From Chryseobacterium sp. Bi04 (lineage in GTDB: Bacteria > Bacteroidota > Bacteroidia > Flavobacteriales > Weeksellaceae), in NCBI RefSeq assembly GCF_918698085.1, contig NZ_CAKKLP010000020.1, forward strand, positions 1 to 60,659: DNA of 60,659 bases, given 5' to 3'. The position numbers were made by a program, and so were the translations under genes. The notes under the pieces were generated by a model. The model was not told where the DNA came from. It did not search any database and worked only from the letters and a program-made list of their open reading frames with translations. This document shows, piece by piece, positions 34,701 through 44,058 of the stretch (position 1 is the stretch's first letter; the number at the start of each line of letters is the position of its first letter).

Positions 34701-37700
34701 CTGTGAAAACACAGATTGGCCACACCAAGTGTGCTGCAGGATTAGCTGGTTTAATTAAAGCTTCCCTTGCTGTTTACCATGGGGTGAAACCTCCTACCCT
34801 TCATCTTAAGCAACCCAATGCCTATTATAATGCACAAACCAGCCCATTCTCTTTCCATGCTGAAACAGGATTATGGACTGAGAAAAACCGCTATGCAGGA
34901 ATCAGTGCTTTTGGATTCGGAGGAACGAACTTTCACACCGTTATTGCTAATCATCCAAAACAAGATGATTCTATCGCGATGCAGTCGTGGCCTTCAGAAC
35001 TATTTGTATTCCGCGGGAATACGTATGAAGAAGCAAAAGGACAATCAAGCCAGATCAAAACCTTATTGGAAATCAATGATGGAATTCCATTAAAAGATAT
35101 CGCTTATAGCTTAAGCATCGGTTCAGAAAAACCCATTCAGTTCAGTATCGTTGCAGATACGGCTGAAGATCTAATGATGAAGCTTGAATTGGTTTTATTA
35201 GGAATCGAAACTAAAGATACTTTCACCGTTAATAAAAAAGAAGGTAAGGTAGCCTTTACATTCCCCGGACAAGGAAGCCAGAGAATCAATATGGCTCGTG
35301 ATTTATTCGTAGTCTTCCCGGCAATGCGTAAGATTATCGACAGCTATCCGGAGCTTGAAAAAGTGGTTTTCCCTTCTACAACATTTAATGAAGCGGATTT
35401 AAAACAACAGAAAGAAACCATTAAAGACACCCGTTTGGCACAGCCGCTGTTGGGAATTGTTGATCTTGCATTGGCCAAATTCTTAGAATCATTGGGAATC
35501 ATTCCTGATATGCTGGCTGGTCACAGCTATGGTGAATTACCGGCTTTATGTTTCTCAGGTGTATTTGCAGAAGATCAATTAGTGGATTTAAGTATCCGGA
35601 GAGCCCAGTCTATTCTGGACTCAGTAGAAGGTGGAGATCCCGGTTCAATGTTAGCAGCAAGTGCCACTCACGAACGCTTACAGCCAATCATTGCTAAAGT
35701 GGAAGGATGTTATCCGGTTAACTTCAACGCGCCTACCCAGTGTGTTATCGCAGGAAGCACACCAGCAATCAATACATTACTGGAAGCCCTGAAACAGGAA
35801 GGTATTTCTGCTAAAAAATTAGAAGTGGCATGTGCATTCCACAGTCCATTATTGACAAAATCTAAAGGTTTATATGCTGATGTATTAAAAGATGTTCCTT
35901 TCCAGGAAATGCAGATCCCTGTATGGTCTAATACGACAGCAGAAGTATATCCACCGAATCCGTCAGACATCAAAGAAAGATTGACCGAACACCTGGTACA
36001 GCCTGTAAGATTCGTGGAGCAAATGCAAGCAATGTATAATGATGGAGCAAGAATCTTCATCGAGGTAGGCCCAGGAAAAGTACTTACCGGATTGGCAAAA
36101 TCATGTCTTGAAAAAGACCAGCTGACCCTGTATGTGGAAGACAGCAGCCGCAATAAATTCACCCACCTGCTTTGCATGCTTGCCCAATACCTGGGTACAG
36201 GACGTAGCTTTAATATTACTAAGCTTTTTGATGGCCGTAACGTTAAACTTATCGACATTGATCAGCCTGAGCTTTATAAGAAAAACCCTGCCATTTGGAG
36301 GGTTAATGGACAAACTGCACATCCAACTACAGGCACACTGCCTTCCAATGGTGCATTACCAATTTTAACTCCTATTGCCATGAATAATTTTACTAATGAT
36401 CAGCAAACACCTGCCACTGAAAGCTTATCAACAGCTGAACGTATGCTGCAGGAATATTTAAACAGCATGAAACTAATGATACAGGCGCAACGGGATGTGA
36501 TGCTTTCCTTTATGGGACAGAATCCTCAGGTACATCCGGCCCCTGTTTATACTTCACCAATTCAGGCTCCTGCCGGTCAACAGATGGCGGCAATTCCTGT
36601 CCAGCCTGTTCGTCAGGAGGTTCCGGCAGCCGTGGCTCAGGTAAAACAGGCTCCTGCAAAAGATATCAAATCTTTACTGCTACAGGTAGTAAGCGATAAA
36701 ACAGGTTATCCACAGGAAATGCTGGGTATGGAAATGGACCTGGAAGCTGACTTAAGTATTGATTCAATCAAAAGAGTTGAAATCATAGGAACACTTCGTA
36801 ATGAACTGGGTACCCTGACCAATGGCAATACCAACGAAGATACTGTAATGGAACAGTTAGCAGGAATAAAAACCCTGAGTGGTCTGGTTTCATGGCTTAC
36901 CGAGTACTCAGGAGCAGGAACAGCATCTGTTTCAGAAAAAAACGGAACAACAACGGAAACTCCGGCTTCAAAACCTCAGGCTCAGTCTGCATTATCTCTT
37001 GAAGACCTTCAAAATGCCATTCTGACTATTGTCAGTGAAAAAACAGGATATCCAAAAGAAATGCTGGGATTAGACTTAGATCTGGAAGCAGACCTTAGTA
37101 TTGATTCCATTAAGCGTATGGAAATTATCGGAGATTTTAAAACCAAGATCGGATTTGGTCAAAACCTGGAACAGGCTGATGATCTTATGGAAAAATTAGC
37201 TGCTATTAAAACACTTCGCGGGCTGGCAAGCTGGATCAGCGATATGAGTAGTGAAACCAACGAGATCAAAACTGAAGCTAAGGAGGCTGTCCCATCGGAA
37301 CCGACACAAAATATATTATCCCGTCTTCGTTTTGATATCACCCCAACAGATGTTTCTTTACTGCAAAATACAGAAGTATTGCATGGGAAACGTTTTGCCA
37401 TCACCCAGGACAATAGCCAACAGGCATCAGCAATCAAAGAAGCATTAGAAAAATATGGTGCTATTGCAGAATTGGTAGGTACAGAAAAAGACCTTTCCGG
37501 CTTTGACGGACTGATCATGCTGGATATGTTCTCTGCCGCAGTGAAGCACAGCATTATTGACCATGTAGATCTTATTAAAAAAATGGATTTCGATAAAGCT
37601 AAGTGGGTATATCTTATCTCAGATATTCCGGCACACCTTCAGGAAATCAATGATGCCCGTATATTACGCCACCATCAGGGATATCCTGGTCTGTTCAAAA

Positions 37701-38740
37701 GTTTAGCCAGAGAATTTGATCATACTACCTGCAGGCTGATCAGCCTGAGCACTCCTCAGGCAGTCCATCAGATTGCAGAGATCACTGTAAAGGAAATCCT
37801 GACCAATGATAAACCTGCAGAGGTTATTTATAAAGACGAACAGCGACACAAAGTAGACATCATCCCATCCCCATTGTCCACCAGCCTGGAAGAAGCACAT
37901 ATTCAACTGGATCAAAAGTCTGTTGTTTTAGTTCTTGGAGGCGCACAGGGAATCACCGCCGAACTTGCCAAACACATGTCACAGGCCTATCCTTGTACAT
38001 ATATCCTGGTAGGAAGATCCGCTGACCCAAGAGAGGGAGCTTCAGATCTGAAAGAATTTGAAGCCATGAAAACAAAAGAGGAAATAAGAGCTCATCTTAT
38101 TAAATCTGCAATATTCACTTCTCCTGCCCAAGTAGAAAAAGAGACTGTAAGAATATTCAAAAACAATCAGATCCTTCGTACCATCCGCGATATGGAACTG
38201 CTTGGAAACACTATCGTTTATCAATCTTTAGACCTTTGTGACGAAGATGGATTAAGCAGCCTGATCAACGGTATTTATAAAAAATATGACCGTTTGGATG
38301 GAGTAATTCATGGAGCAGGTCTTTTAGAAGATAAATTATTCAAGCAGAAAACAACCAGCTCTTTCGGACGTGTATTTGACACCAAGGTAAAACCTCTACG
38401 TGTATTGGCAGAACAGCTTCGTTCAGACTGTCAGTTTGTGGTTCTTTTCTCCAGTATTGCTTCTGTGTATGGAAACAAAGGGCAGACAGATTATGCTGCT
38501 GCCAACAGTGTATTGGATGATTATGCCAATGCTTTGAATAAAAGATTAAAAGGAAAAGTAATTTCCATCAACTGGGGACCATGGAAAGGTGCCGGAATGG
38601 TTTCATCAACGCTGGAAACAGAATATGAACGTCGCGGTATCTCTTTAATCCCATTGGATGAAGGTAAGGAGATCTTCCTTAATGAGATAAAATACGGAAC
38701 TGAAAGCCAGGTGCTGATCATGTCAGGAAATAATTGGTAA
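31706..38740 (+). CDS. Megasynthase: NMO-NMO-KS-AT-ACP-ACP-KR
   Basis: The 2344-residue protein starts at ATG 31706; an upstream in-frame start at 31646 lacks the MKNLTI similarity. Two nitronate monooxygenase/PfaD-type enoyl-reductase domains come first (about 1-290 and 290-600). The second has GGHVG, while the first has AAGQVG and so lacks the active histidine. A ketosynthase (about 640-1085) has C831, H966 and H1006. An acyltransferase (about 1185-1470) has GHSYGE with S1274. Two acyl carrier domains carry phosphopantetheine serines at 1687 and 1801 in LSIDSIKR. A ketoreductase (about 2070-2340) has Y2263. The order resembles PfaA-type polyunsaturated fatty acid and heterocyst-glycolipid synthases with the reductase fused in front. 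The product is unknown. Confidence 0.92.
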   Translation: MKNLTIIGLTPFEKPDVSLMPKLHNAGAFPVLSLGHELMTAQEALNQLDQTHIPSYGIYISNSTFISLRISEKVSFAILPFGTSVNFSSELPLVYQVSSVEEAIQAEKSGAKGIIVKGNEAAGQVGYESTFVLFQRVIKEITNIPVWVQGGIGLHTAAAVKALGATGVILDSQLALFPESSVPQDIKEVCSKLNGTETRIIANHRILVRPNSPVLPENITAEDLRKYFIDFDLSKSYIPMGQDISLATDLYEDFKTLKKMVFGFKEAMYGHLKQAKALQVIDKDNSMAQELGLRYPIAQGPMTRVSDVPLFANAVAEAGALPFVALSLLKGESAKALVMETKKLAGEKTWGVGILGFAPQELREEQTAYILEAKPPVVLIAGGRPAQAKVFEKAGIKSFLHVPSPALLDIFLKEGAKNFIFEGRECGGHVGPLSSMVLWEKQIERILKEEHPENISVFFAGGIHNSFSTAFVSIMAAPLAARGVKIGVLMGTAYLYTQEAVLTGAIQEEFQLQAMQAKDTVLLETAPGHETRCLNTAFAQHFNTEKTKLLAAGMDKKQVWEQLEKLNVGRLRIAAKGIERQGDQLVTIPKSEQLDLGMYMIGQIATMHNRVISLAALHQNVIDNYEHIQSATLPEAPISGEKPLDIAIVGMECIFPGAKNLEEYWRNIILGKDSVTEVPDERWNKELYYHPDSDGPDVSHSKWGGFIPKIDFDPLAFGIPPQSLAAIEPTQLLTLLVAKRAMEDAGYGEKHINRENISVIIGAEGGNDLANSYSFRGFYKQVFGELHEEVKEAFPHTTEDSFPGILANVIAGRITNRLDLGGRNFTVDAACASSLAALDLACQELVLGKSDMVLAGGADLHNGINDYLMFSSTHALSRKGRCATFDSEADGIALGEGIAILVLKRYEDAVNDGDRIYSVIKGVGGSSDGKALGLTAPRKVGQVRALERAYTQAGISAASVGLVEAHGTGTVVGDKTELSALTNLFSRSGALPGQTHLGSVKTQIGHTKCAAGLAGLIKASLAVYHGVKPPTLHLKQPNAYYNAQTSPFSFHAETGLWTEKNRYAGISAFGFGGTNFHTVIANHPKQDDSIAMQSWPSELFVFRGNTYEEAKGQSSQIKTLLEINDGIPLKDIAYSLSIGSEKPIQFSIVADTAEDLMMKLELVLLGIETKDTFTVNKKEGKVAFTFPGQGSQRINMARDLFVVFPAMRKIIDSYPELEKVVFPSTTFNEADLKQQKETIKDTRLAQPLLGIVDLALAKFLESLGIIPDMLAGHSYGELPALCFSGVFAEDQLVDLSIRRAQSILDSVEGGDPGSMLAASATHERLQPIIAKVEGCYPVNFNAPTQCVIAGSTPAINTLLEALKQEGISAKKLEVACAFHSPLLTKSKGLYADVLKDVPFQEMQIPVWSNTTAEVYPPNPSDIKERLTEHLVQPVRFVEQMQAMYNDGARIFIEVGPGKVLTGLAKSCLEKDQLTLYVEDSSRNKFTHLLCMLAQYLGTGRSFNITKLFDGRNVKLIDIDQPELYKKNPAIWRVNGQTAHPTTGTLPSNGALPILTPIAMNNFTNDQQTPATESLSTAERMLQEYLNSMKLMIQAQRDVMLSFMGQNPQVHPAPVYTSPIQAPAGQQMAAIPVQPVRQEVPAAVAQVKQAPAKDIKSLLLQVVSDKTGYPQEMLGMEMDLEADLSIDSIKRVEIIGTLRNELGTLTNGNTNEDTVMEQLAGIKTLSGLVSWLTEYSGAGTASVSEKNGTTTETPASKPQAQSALSLEDLQNAILTIVSEKTGYPKEMLGLDLDLEADLSIDSIKRMEIIGDFKTKIGFGQNLEQADDLMEKLAAIKTLRGLASWISDMSSETNEIKTEAKEAVPSEPTQNILSRLRFDITPTDVSLLQNTEVLHGKRFAITQDNSQQASAIKEALEKYGAIAELVGTEKDLSGFDGLIMLDMFSAAVKHSIIDHVDLIKKMDFDKAKWVYLISDIPAHLQEINDARILRHHQGYPGLFKSLAREFDHTTCRLISLSTPQAVHQIAEITVKEILTNDKPAEVIYKDEQRHKVDIIPSPLSTSLEEAHIQLDQKSVVLVLGGAQGITAELAKHMSQAYPCTYILVGRSADPREGASDLKEFEAMKTKEEIRAHLIKSAIFTSPAQVEKETVRIFKNNQILRTIRDMELLGNTIVYQSLDLCDEDGLSSLINGIYKKYDRLDGVIHGAGLLEDKLFKQKTTSSFGRVFDTKVKPLRVLAEQLRSDCQFVVLFSSIASVYGNKGQTDYAAANSVLDDYANALNKRLKGKVISINWGPWKGAGMVSSTLETEYERRGISLIPLDEGKEIFLNEIKYGTESQVLIMSGNNW

Positions 38741-38759
38741 CCCTCTGTATAAACTAAGT

Positions 38760-41700
38760 ATGAAAAAAACGGATGTTGCTGTAATTGGTCTGTCTTGTGT
38801 CTTTCCGGGGGCACAGGACGCCAACACTTTTTGGCAGAATATTGTCAATAAAGTAGACTCTACCCAATTGGCTCCGGCGGATAGGATAGATCCGGTTCAC
38901 TTTAGTGATGCCACAAGCCCTGTTGACCGCTTTTATTGTCAGCGTGGGGGATTTATTCCTGATTATGAATTTGATCCTACAGCATTTGGTATTTTGCCAT
39001 TGACTGTGGAAGGAACAGAGCCAGATCATTTGCTAACCCTTGATTTGGTTCAGAAAGCATTGCAGGATGCCGGGGTCTTTCAAAAAAAGGCCTCCCTTGA
39101 AAAAACGGGAATTATCATCGGTAAAGGAAACTATACCGGTCCTGGAGCTACCCGTGCCATCGAAATTGTAAGAACCGGAGAACAAATCTCTTCGTTACTG
39201 CAGGAGCTATTGCCTCAGGTATCTTCTGCGGATATTGAAAAAGTAAAACACGCTTTCCAGGAACGCAAAGGACGTTTTGCGGCGGATACCGCCATGGGAT
39301 TAATTCCCAACCTTGTCGCTTCACTGGTAGCTAACCGCTTCAATTTGGGCGGGGCTGCCTTTACGGTGGATGCTGCCTGTGCCAGCGCTTTAATTGCGGT
39401 AGATCATGCCGTACAGGAACTTCAGCGGGGACGTTCGGATATGATGATCGCAGGAGGAGTACACACCGGGCAAAATGCTGCTTTCTGGAGTATTTTTGCC
39501 CAACTGGGAGCGATGTCACATCAACAGCAGATCAAACCGTTCAGTAGTGATGCTGACGGTTTACTGATCGGTGAAGGCTGTGGTTTCGTTGTCTTAAAAA
39601 GACTGGAAGACGCGGTGCGTGATCAGGATAAAATCTATGCAGTCATTAAAGGAGTGGGCGTAAGCAGTGACGGTAACGGTACCAGTGTGATGAGTCCATC
39701 TGTGAAAGGTCAGCTGAAAGCATTAGAACAGGCCTGGAAGCATGCAGAACTGGATGAAAAGCAGATTGGTTATCTTGAAGCCCATGGTACAGGAACTCCA
39801 CTTGGAGACAAAACAGAGCTTCAGACCTTAGCGCAGTTCTTTGGAAAAGAAGAAACTGCTCCTATGGCAGGTATAGGATCTGTAAAGTCCAATATCGGAC
39901 ATGCCATGCCGGCTGCAGGAATCGCAGGACTGATTAAAACCTGCCTCGCATTACATCATGATACTTTACCTCCTACATTATATTGTGAGAATCCGACTGC
40001 AGATATGCAGAACACAAGATTCGAACCTGTTCAGGAAGCAAAAAACTGGTCAAAAACAGGGCTGCCAAAAGTAGCCGCAGTGAATGCTTTCGGATTCGGA
40101 GGAATCAATGCACATGTTGTTCTTGAAGGCTATGATATGCCGAAGAAAGACCATGTATTGCTATTGGCAAGGCCTACCCATGAAGAATTACTTGCGGCAT
40201 TACAAAATAATGACAGCACAGTAGGCGAAGGAAATTTCAGGGTGGCGATATTCGATCCAACCCCTGCAAGAATAGAAAAAGCACTTAAAATAGTCTCCAA
40301 GAACATCACCTGGAGAAATAAACAGGATATTTGGTATACCTCGGCCCCATTATTAAAAGATGGCGGAAAAGTGGCCTTTGTATTCCCGGGCTTAGACGGT
40401 CTGGCCAAAGGTGAAGTAGATACTGTAAGCCGTTATTTCGGTTTAATAGCTCCTATAGAAACCGAAGGGAAAGGTCTTTTAATCGATGCCTTAAACATTT
40501 TCAACAACTGCAGTATCCTTGATCATTCATTGAAAAAGCTGGGAATCATCCCGGATATGAATGCAGGACACAGCTTGGGAGAATGGCTGGCAGGTTATTC
40601 CTCAGAACTGGCAGAAGCCAATTCTGTTAAAGCATTGATTGATGTGCTTAACCCCGAAACCTTTGAATTAAAAGATTCTAAATTTATTGCTATCGGAGCC
40701 GGTATTGATATCGTTTCACCTCTTATTGAGCAAATCCCGGATCTGTACGTATCCAATGACAACTGCCCTAATCAGGTGATCCTTTGTGGCAGCAATGCAG
40801 CACTGGATGAATTGGTTCCGGTATTAAAATCAAAACAGATCTTCCACCAGATCCTGCCGTTCCAGTCCGGATTCCACTCTCCTTTTATCGCTGATAAACT
40901 GGATGTGATCCTTGCCGGAATGGAAAAAGCAGAGTTCCAACAGACCAAGATCCCGTTATGGTCTGCGACGACGTTGGAACCTTATCCAGCCGATCAGGCA
41001 GCCATCAGAAAGCTGAGCGCTGAGCATCTTGTTCAGCCGGTTCGTTTCCGCGAACTGACAGACAGATTGTACGAAGAAGGAGCAAGATTCTTTATCCAGG
41101 TGGGTACCGGAGGACTGATTGGTTTCATTGATGATACCTTAAAAGGAAAAGCATTCAGTACCATCGCTTCCAGCGTTCCTACCCGATCTGCACTGGCTCA
41201 GCTGCAGCGTGTAGTAGCTTCATTATTTGTGGAAGGAAAGACGATTGCCCTTGATTTTCTGGAGATTCAGAATCATACAAAAAAAACATCAGGAAAAGGA
41301 ATCAAACTGGAATTGGGGTCACCTATTATCCGTAATTTCAAAGAAATTAAAAGCCTGGTTCCTTCTTTTGAAGCTTCCAAACAATATACCGCTTCGCCTA
41401 TTGCTACAAAAAGCGGTCATCCACTTGTACAGGCCTTCCAGGACAATGTTGCAGATATGATCCGCATGCAGGAAGAAGTGCTAACACTTTTCCAGAACCG
41501 TCCGGAAATTACTATCCAGCGTCCGGCTCCTGTAGCTGCTAAGGCACCGAGAAGCACCCATTTTTCAAAAGATCTGTATGTTACTCTGGAAAGTCATCCT
41601 TATCTTATCGATCACAGTTTATTGAGACAGCCTAAAGGATGGGCCCATGTCGCTGATATGGAACCGGTCATCCCGATGACCATGATTTTTGAGCAGCTGG

Positions 41701-42998
41701 CAGAAATTGCTGAAGCAGAAATACCGGGAACACAGGTTCATAAAATTATGAATGTAAGTGTTTTCCAATGGATGAATGTAGCCAAGCCTTTTGAAAAAAC
41801 AGTACAGGGAGAATGGCGTTCCTCTCACCACGCTTACCTGGACATCGAGAATTTTGCGAATGCAGAAGTGATTTTAAAATCATCTCCGGTACCTACCCCT
41901 GACTTTAAACTTTCCGTGGGTGATCTTTTGCCTATCGAAAGAACTCCTGAAGAAATTTATGACATGCATATGTTTCACGGAGAAAAATATCAGGGAATTA
42001 CTGAAATTTCATCAGTAGGAACTAAAGGTATCGTAGGGAAGATCAAAGGAAATGGCGGTAAAGGCTCTTTACTTGATAATGCAGGACAATTATTCGGACT
42101 TTGGCTGCAGCTTACATTAGTGAAAGACCGTATTGCATTCCCGGTGAAGATCAGAGACATTGAATTCTTTGGTGATATGCATGACCAGGAAGGTATTTTC
42201 GAATGCACCTGTATGCTTACCGAGCTTAATGATGAATTTGCAACAGCCAATATCGTTCTTACAAGAGACGGAAAAGTCTGGTGTGCCATCACCGGCTGGC
42301 AAAACAGAAGATTGGAAATCGATGCTGCGTTATGGAATGTTTCTATGTCACCGCTGCACAACCGCCTTTCGGAGGAAATTGCCCCTGAAGTATTCTTTTT
42401 CCACCAGGCGTATACCAGGGTGGCTTCCTGGGATTTTATCCTCAAAAGATATTTCAACCAAACGGAAAAACAATTTCAGCAACAGCTATTGCCTAACAAA
42501 AAGAAAAACTGGATGGTAAGCCGCGTAGCAGTAAAAGATGCCGTAAGAAATCTTCTTCGCAAGGAAAAAGATCATGCCTGCTTCCCGATTACCTTTGAAA
42601 TCCGTTCTGATGAAGTGGGGAAACCTTACCTCATCAGTGATTTTACAGAAAACATTCATATTTCACTGGCTCATAAAGGAAAAGATGCGGTAGGAATAGC
42701 ACGTTATAGAAAACCTGTAGGAATTGATATGGAGCTCATTGAAGAGCGCAGCTCCGGATTCTACGACATGGTATTTACCGAAAAGGAATTAGCATTATTA
42801 AAAGACCGAGATCAGGCAGAATGGACGACCCGTTTCTGGGTAGCCAAGGAAGCATACGGAAAGTTCCTGGGTACAGGACTGAAAGGAAATCCTAAGGCCT
42901 TCGAAGTCGAACTTATAAAAGATGATCACTTGTGGATCAGCACTATTGAAATCAAAACTATTAAACATCAAAATTATATTATCGGATGGACACTGTAA
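38760..42998 (+). CDS. Megasynthase: KS-AT-DH-phosphopantetheinyl transferase
   Basis: This 1412-residue protein follows the first megasynthase by 19 bases. The ketosynthase has a full triad, C207, H342 and H381, so it is an active KS and not a chain-length factor. The acyltransferase has GHSLGE with S605 but an abbreviated FPGLDG entrance. The dehydratase has the hot-dog pair H946 (ESHPYLIDH) and D1106 (LLDNAGQL), of the polyketide DH type. The C terminus is a Sfp-like phosphopantetheinyl transferase, with GIDMELIEE around D1323 and WVAKEAYGK near 1360-1368. It thus supplies the second elongation, dehydration and carrier activation. The last 13 bases overlap the ACP gene. Confidence 0.92.
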   Translation: MKKTDVAVIGLSCVFPGAQDANTFWQNIVNKVDSTQLAPADRIDPVHFSDATSPVDRFYCQRGGFIPDYEFDPTAFGILPLTVEGTEPDHLLTLDLVQKALQDAGVFQKKASLEKTGIIIGKGNYTGPGATRAIEIVRTGEQISSLLQELLPQVSSADIEKVKHAFQERKGRFAADTAMGLIPNLVASLVANRFNLGGAAFTVDAACASALIAVDHAVQELQRGRSDMMIAGGVHTGQNAAFWSIFAQLGAMSHQQQIKPFSSDADGLLIGEGCGFVVLKRLEDAVRDQDKIYAVIKGVGVSSDGNGTSVMSPSVKGQLKALEQAWKHAELDEKQIGYLEAHGTGTPLGDKTELQTLAQFFGKEETAPMAGIGSVKSNIGHAMPAAGIAGLIKTCLALHHDTLPPTLYCENPTADMQNTRFEPVQEAKNWSKTGLPKVAAVNAFGFGGINAHVVLEGYDMPKKDHVLLLARPTHEELLAALQNNDSTVGEGNFRVAIFDPTPARIEKALKIVSKNITWRNKQDIWYTSAPLLKDGGKVAFVFPGLDGLAKGEVDTVSRYFGLIAPIETEGKGLLIDALNIFNNCSILDHSLKKLGIIPDMNAGHSLGEWLAGYSSELAEANSVKALIDVLNPETFELKDSKFIAIGAGIDIVSPLIEQIPDLYVSNDNCPNQVILCGSNAALDELVPVLKSKQIFHQILPFQSGFHSPFIADKLDVILAGMEKAEFQQTKIPLWSATTLEPYPADQAAIRKLSAEHLVQPVRFRELTDRLYEEGARFFIQVGTGGLIGFIDDTLKGKAFSTIASSVPTRSALAQLQRVVASLFVEGKTIALDFLEIQNHTKKTSGKGIKLELGSPIIRNFKEIKSLVPSFEASKQYTASPIATKSGHPLVQAFQDNVADMIRMQEEVLTLFQNRPEITIQRPAPVAAKAPRSTHFSKDLYVTLESHPYLIDHSLLRQPKGWAHVADMEPVIPMTMIFEQLAEIAEAEIPGTQVHKIMNVSVFQWMNVAKPFEKTVQGEWRSSHHAYLDIENFANAEVILKSSPVPTPDFKLSVGDLLPIERTPEEIYDMHMFHGEKYQGITEISSVGTKGIVGKIKGNGGKGSLLDNAGQLFGLWLQLTLVKDRIAFPVKIRDIEFFGDMHDQEGIFECTCMLTELNDEFATANIVLTRDGKVWCAITGWQNRRLEIDAALWNVSMSPLHNRLSEEIAPEVFFFHQAYTRVASWDFILKRYFNQTEKQFQQQLLPNKKKNWMVSRVAVKDAVRNLLRKEKDHACFPITFEIRSDEVGKPYLISDFTENIHISLAHKGKDAVGIARYRKPVGIDMELIEERSSGFYDMVFTEKELALLKDRDQAEWTTRFWVAKEAYGKFLGTGLKGNPKAFEVELIKDDHLWISTIEIKTIKHQNYIIGWTL

Positions 42999-43285
42999 AC
43001 CCAACATTAAAATTGAACCACGAAGAACTATTTACTCTTTTAAAAGGTTTTATTACTGAAGTGATAGGCGCAGAATTTGTAGAAGAAATGGACATCACTC
43101 CTGAAAGTTCATTCACCAGGGATCTGGAAATGGACAGCATAGAAATTGTCTCTTTTTCTGAAAAAATCAAAGCGCATTTTGGCGATCAGATTGATTTTAC
43201 CGGGTGGCTGTCTTCTATGGACCTGGACCAGCTGATCAATCTTGACCTTAGTATGATCATCAATTATATCTACGAATGCCAATAA
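42986..43285 (+). CDS. Free-standing acyl carrier protein
   Basis: The 99-residue acidic protein has the carrier helix pattern. S51 in DLEMDSIEIVS is the phosphopantetheine site. It overlaps the end of the megasynthase gene by 13 bases and the start of the hydrolase gene by 10, so the three are translationally coupled. It is longer than fatty-acid ACP and its insertions (FTGWLSSMDLDQL) are unlike AcpP. A loading, shuttling or off-loading role in this pathway is inferred. It is presumably activated by the PPTase domain next to it. Confidence 0.9.
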   Translation: MDTVNPTLKLNHEELFTLLKGFITEVIGAEFVEEMDITPESSFTRDLEMDSIEIVSFSEKIKAHFGDQIDFTGWLSSMDLDQLINLDLSMIINYIYECQ

Positions 43286-44058
43286 TCACTGTCAATAACA
43301 GGCAAGTTCATATACAGGAACTCAACAAAGATGCCGAACAAACCGTGGTGCTGATCCACGGGATGTTCAGCAACCTGTCCATTTATTATTTTAATATTGC
43401 CCCTATCCTGGCAAAACATTTCCATGTAGTGATGTACGATTTGAAAAGCCACGGCATGAGTGAGCGTTTTCTCAATGGATATGATCTCGACACCATGTCA
43501 TCCGATCTGATGAGTTTAATAGATCATCTTCAGTTGGAAAAAGTACATTTGGTAGGCTACAGTTTCGGAGGTCTTATCGCTTTGAAAACAGCATTAGAAT
43601 ATCCGGATCACGTCAACCAGCTGGCTGTTATGGAAGCACCGGATCCTCAGGACGAAAAGGCCCGTAATATTATTGATGAGTACAGCAAAGAGTTTCTTGA
43701 GCATTATGTAGCCAATTTTACGGATACCACCAAAGTGCAGATGGGGAAAAGACAGATGGAAAAAAACCATCGTATGTATGAGTTTCTGTTTAACCAGACC
43801 AGCATTAAGGCAGATATGATCAAGGAAAAACATTTTCTTGGTGAGGCACCCCTTACCGAACTGGCGGTTCCCACTTTATTAGTGTATGGTGCGGAGTCCA
43901 ACTGCAGGCCTACAGGAGAATGGCTGCAGACGCAGATCAGCACTTCAGAGCTTGAATTGATTCCCGGTGATCATAATATCCCGATACAGGAACCTCATCT
44001 CATCGCAGAAACTATCGTTCATTTTTTATCTAAAATTTTAACACAAAACCATGGCTAA
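43276..44058 (+). CDS. Alpha/beta hydrolase, probable thioesterase
   Basis: The 260 residues form a single alpha/beta hydrolase domain. The oxyanion segment is VVLIHGMFSNLS, the nucleophile elbow is GYSFGG with S96, and the catalytic histidine is probably H233 in IPGDHNIPI. The lid region is lysine and glutamate rich. Sitting among ACP and glycosyltransferase genes, it most likely releases the finished chain from the carrier, or trims intermediates. It overlaps the ACP gene by 10 bases and the glycosyltransferase gene by 8. Hydrolysis of the final product is an alternative role. Confidence 0.88.
   Translation: MPIITVNNRQVHIQELNKDAEQTVVLIHGMFSNLSIYYFNIAPILAKHFHVVMYDLKSHGMSERFLNGYDLDTMSSDLMSLIDHLQLEKVHLVGYSFGGLIALKTALEYPDHVNQLAVMEAPDPQDEKARNIIDEYSKEFLEHYVANFTDTTKVQMGKRQMEKNHRMYEFLFNQTSIKADMIKEKHFLGEAPLTELAVPTLLVYGAESNCRPTGEWLQTQISTSELELIPGDHNIPIQEPHLIAETIVHFLSKILTQNHG

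Noticed and set aside
38760..40120. Second ketosynthase as a chain-length factor, as in PfaC-type proteins
   Set aside because: The Cys-His-His triad (C207, H342, H381) is complete, so it is read as an active ketosynthase.
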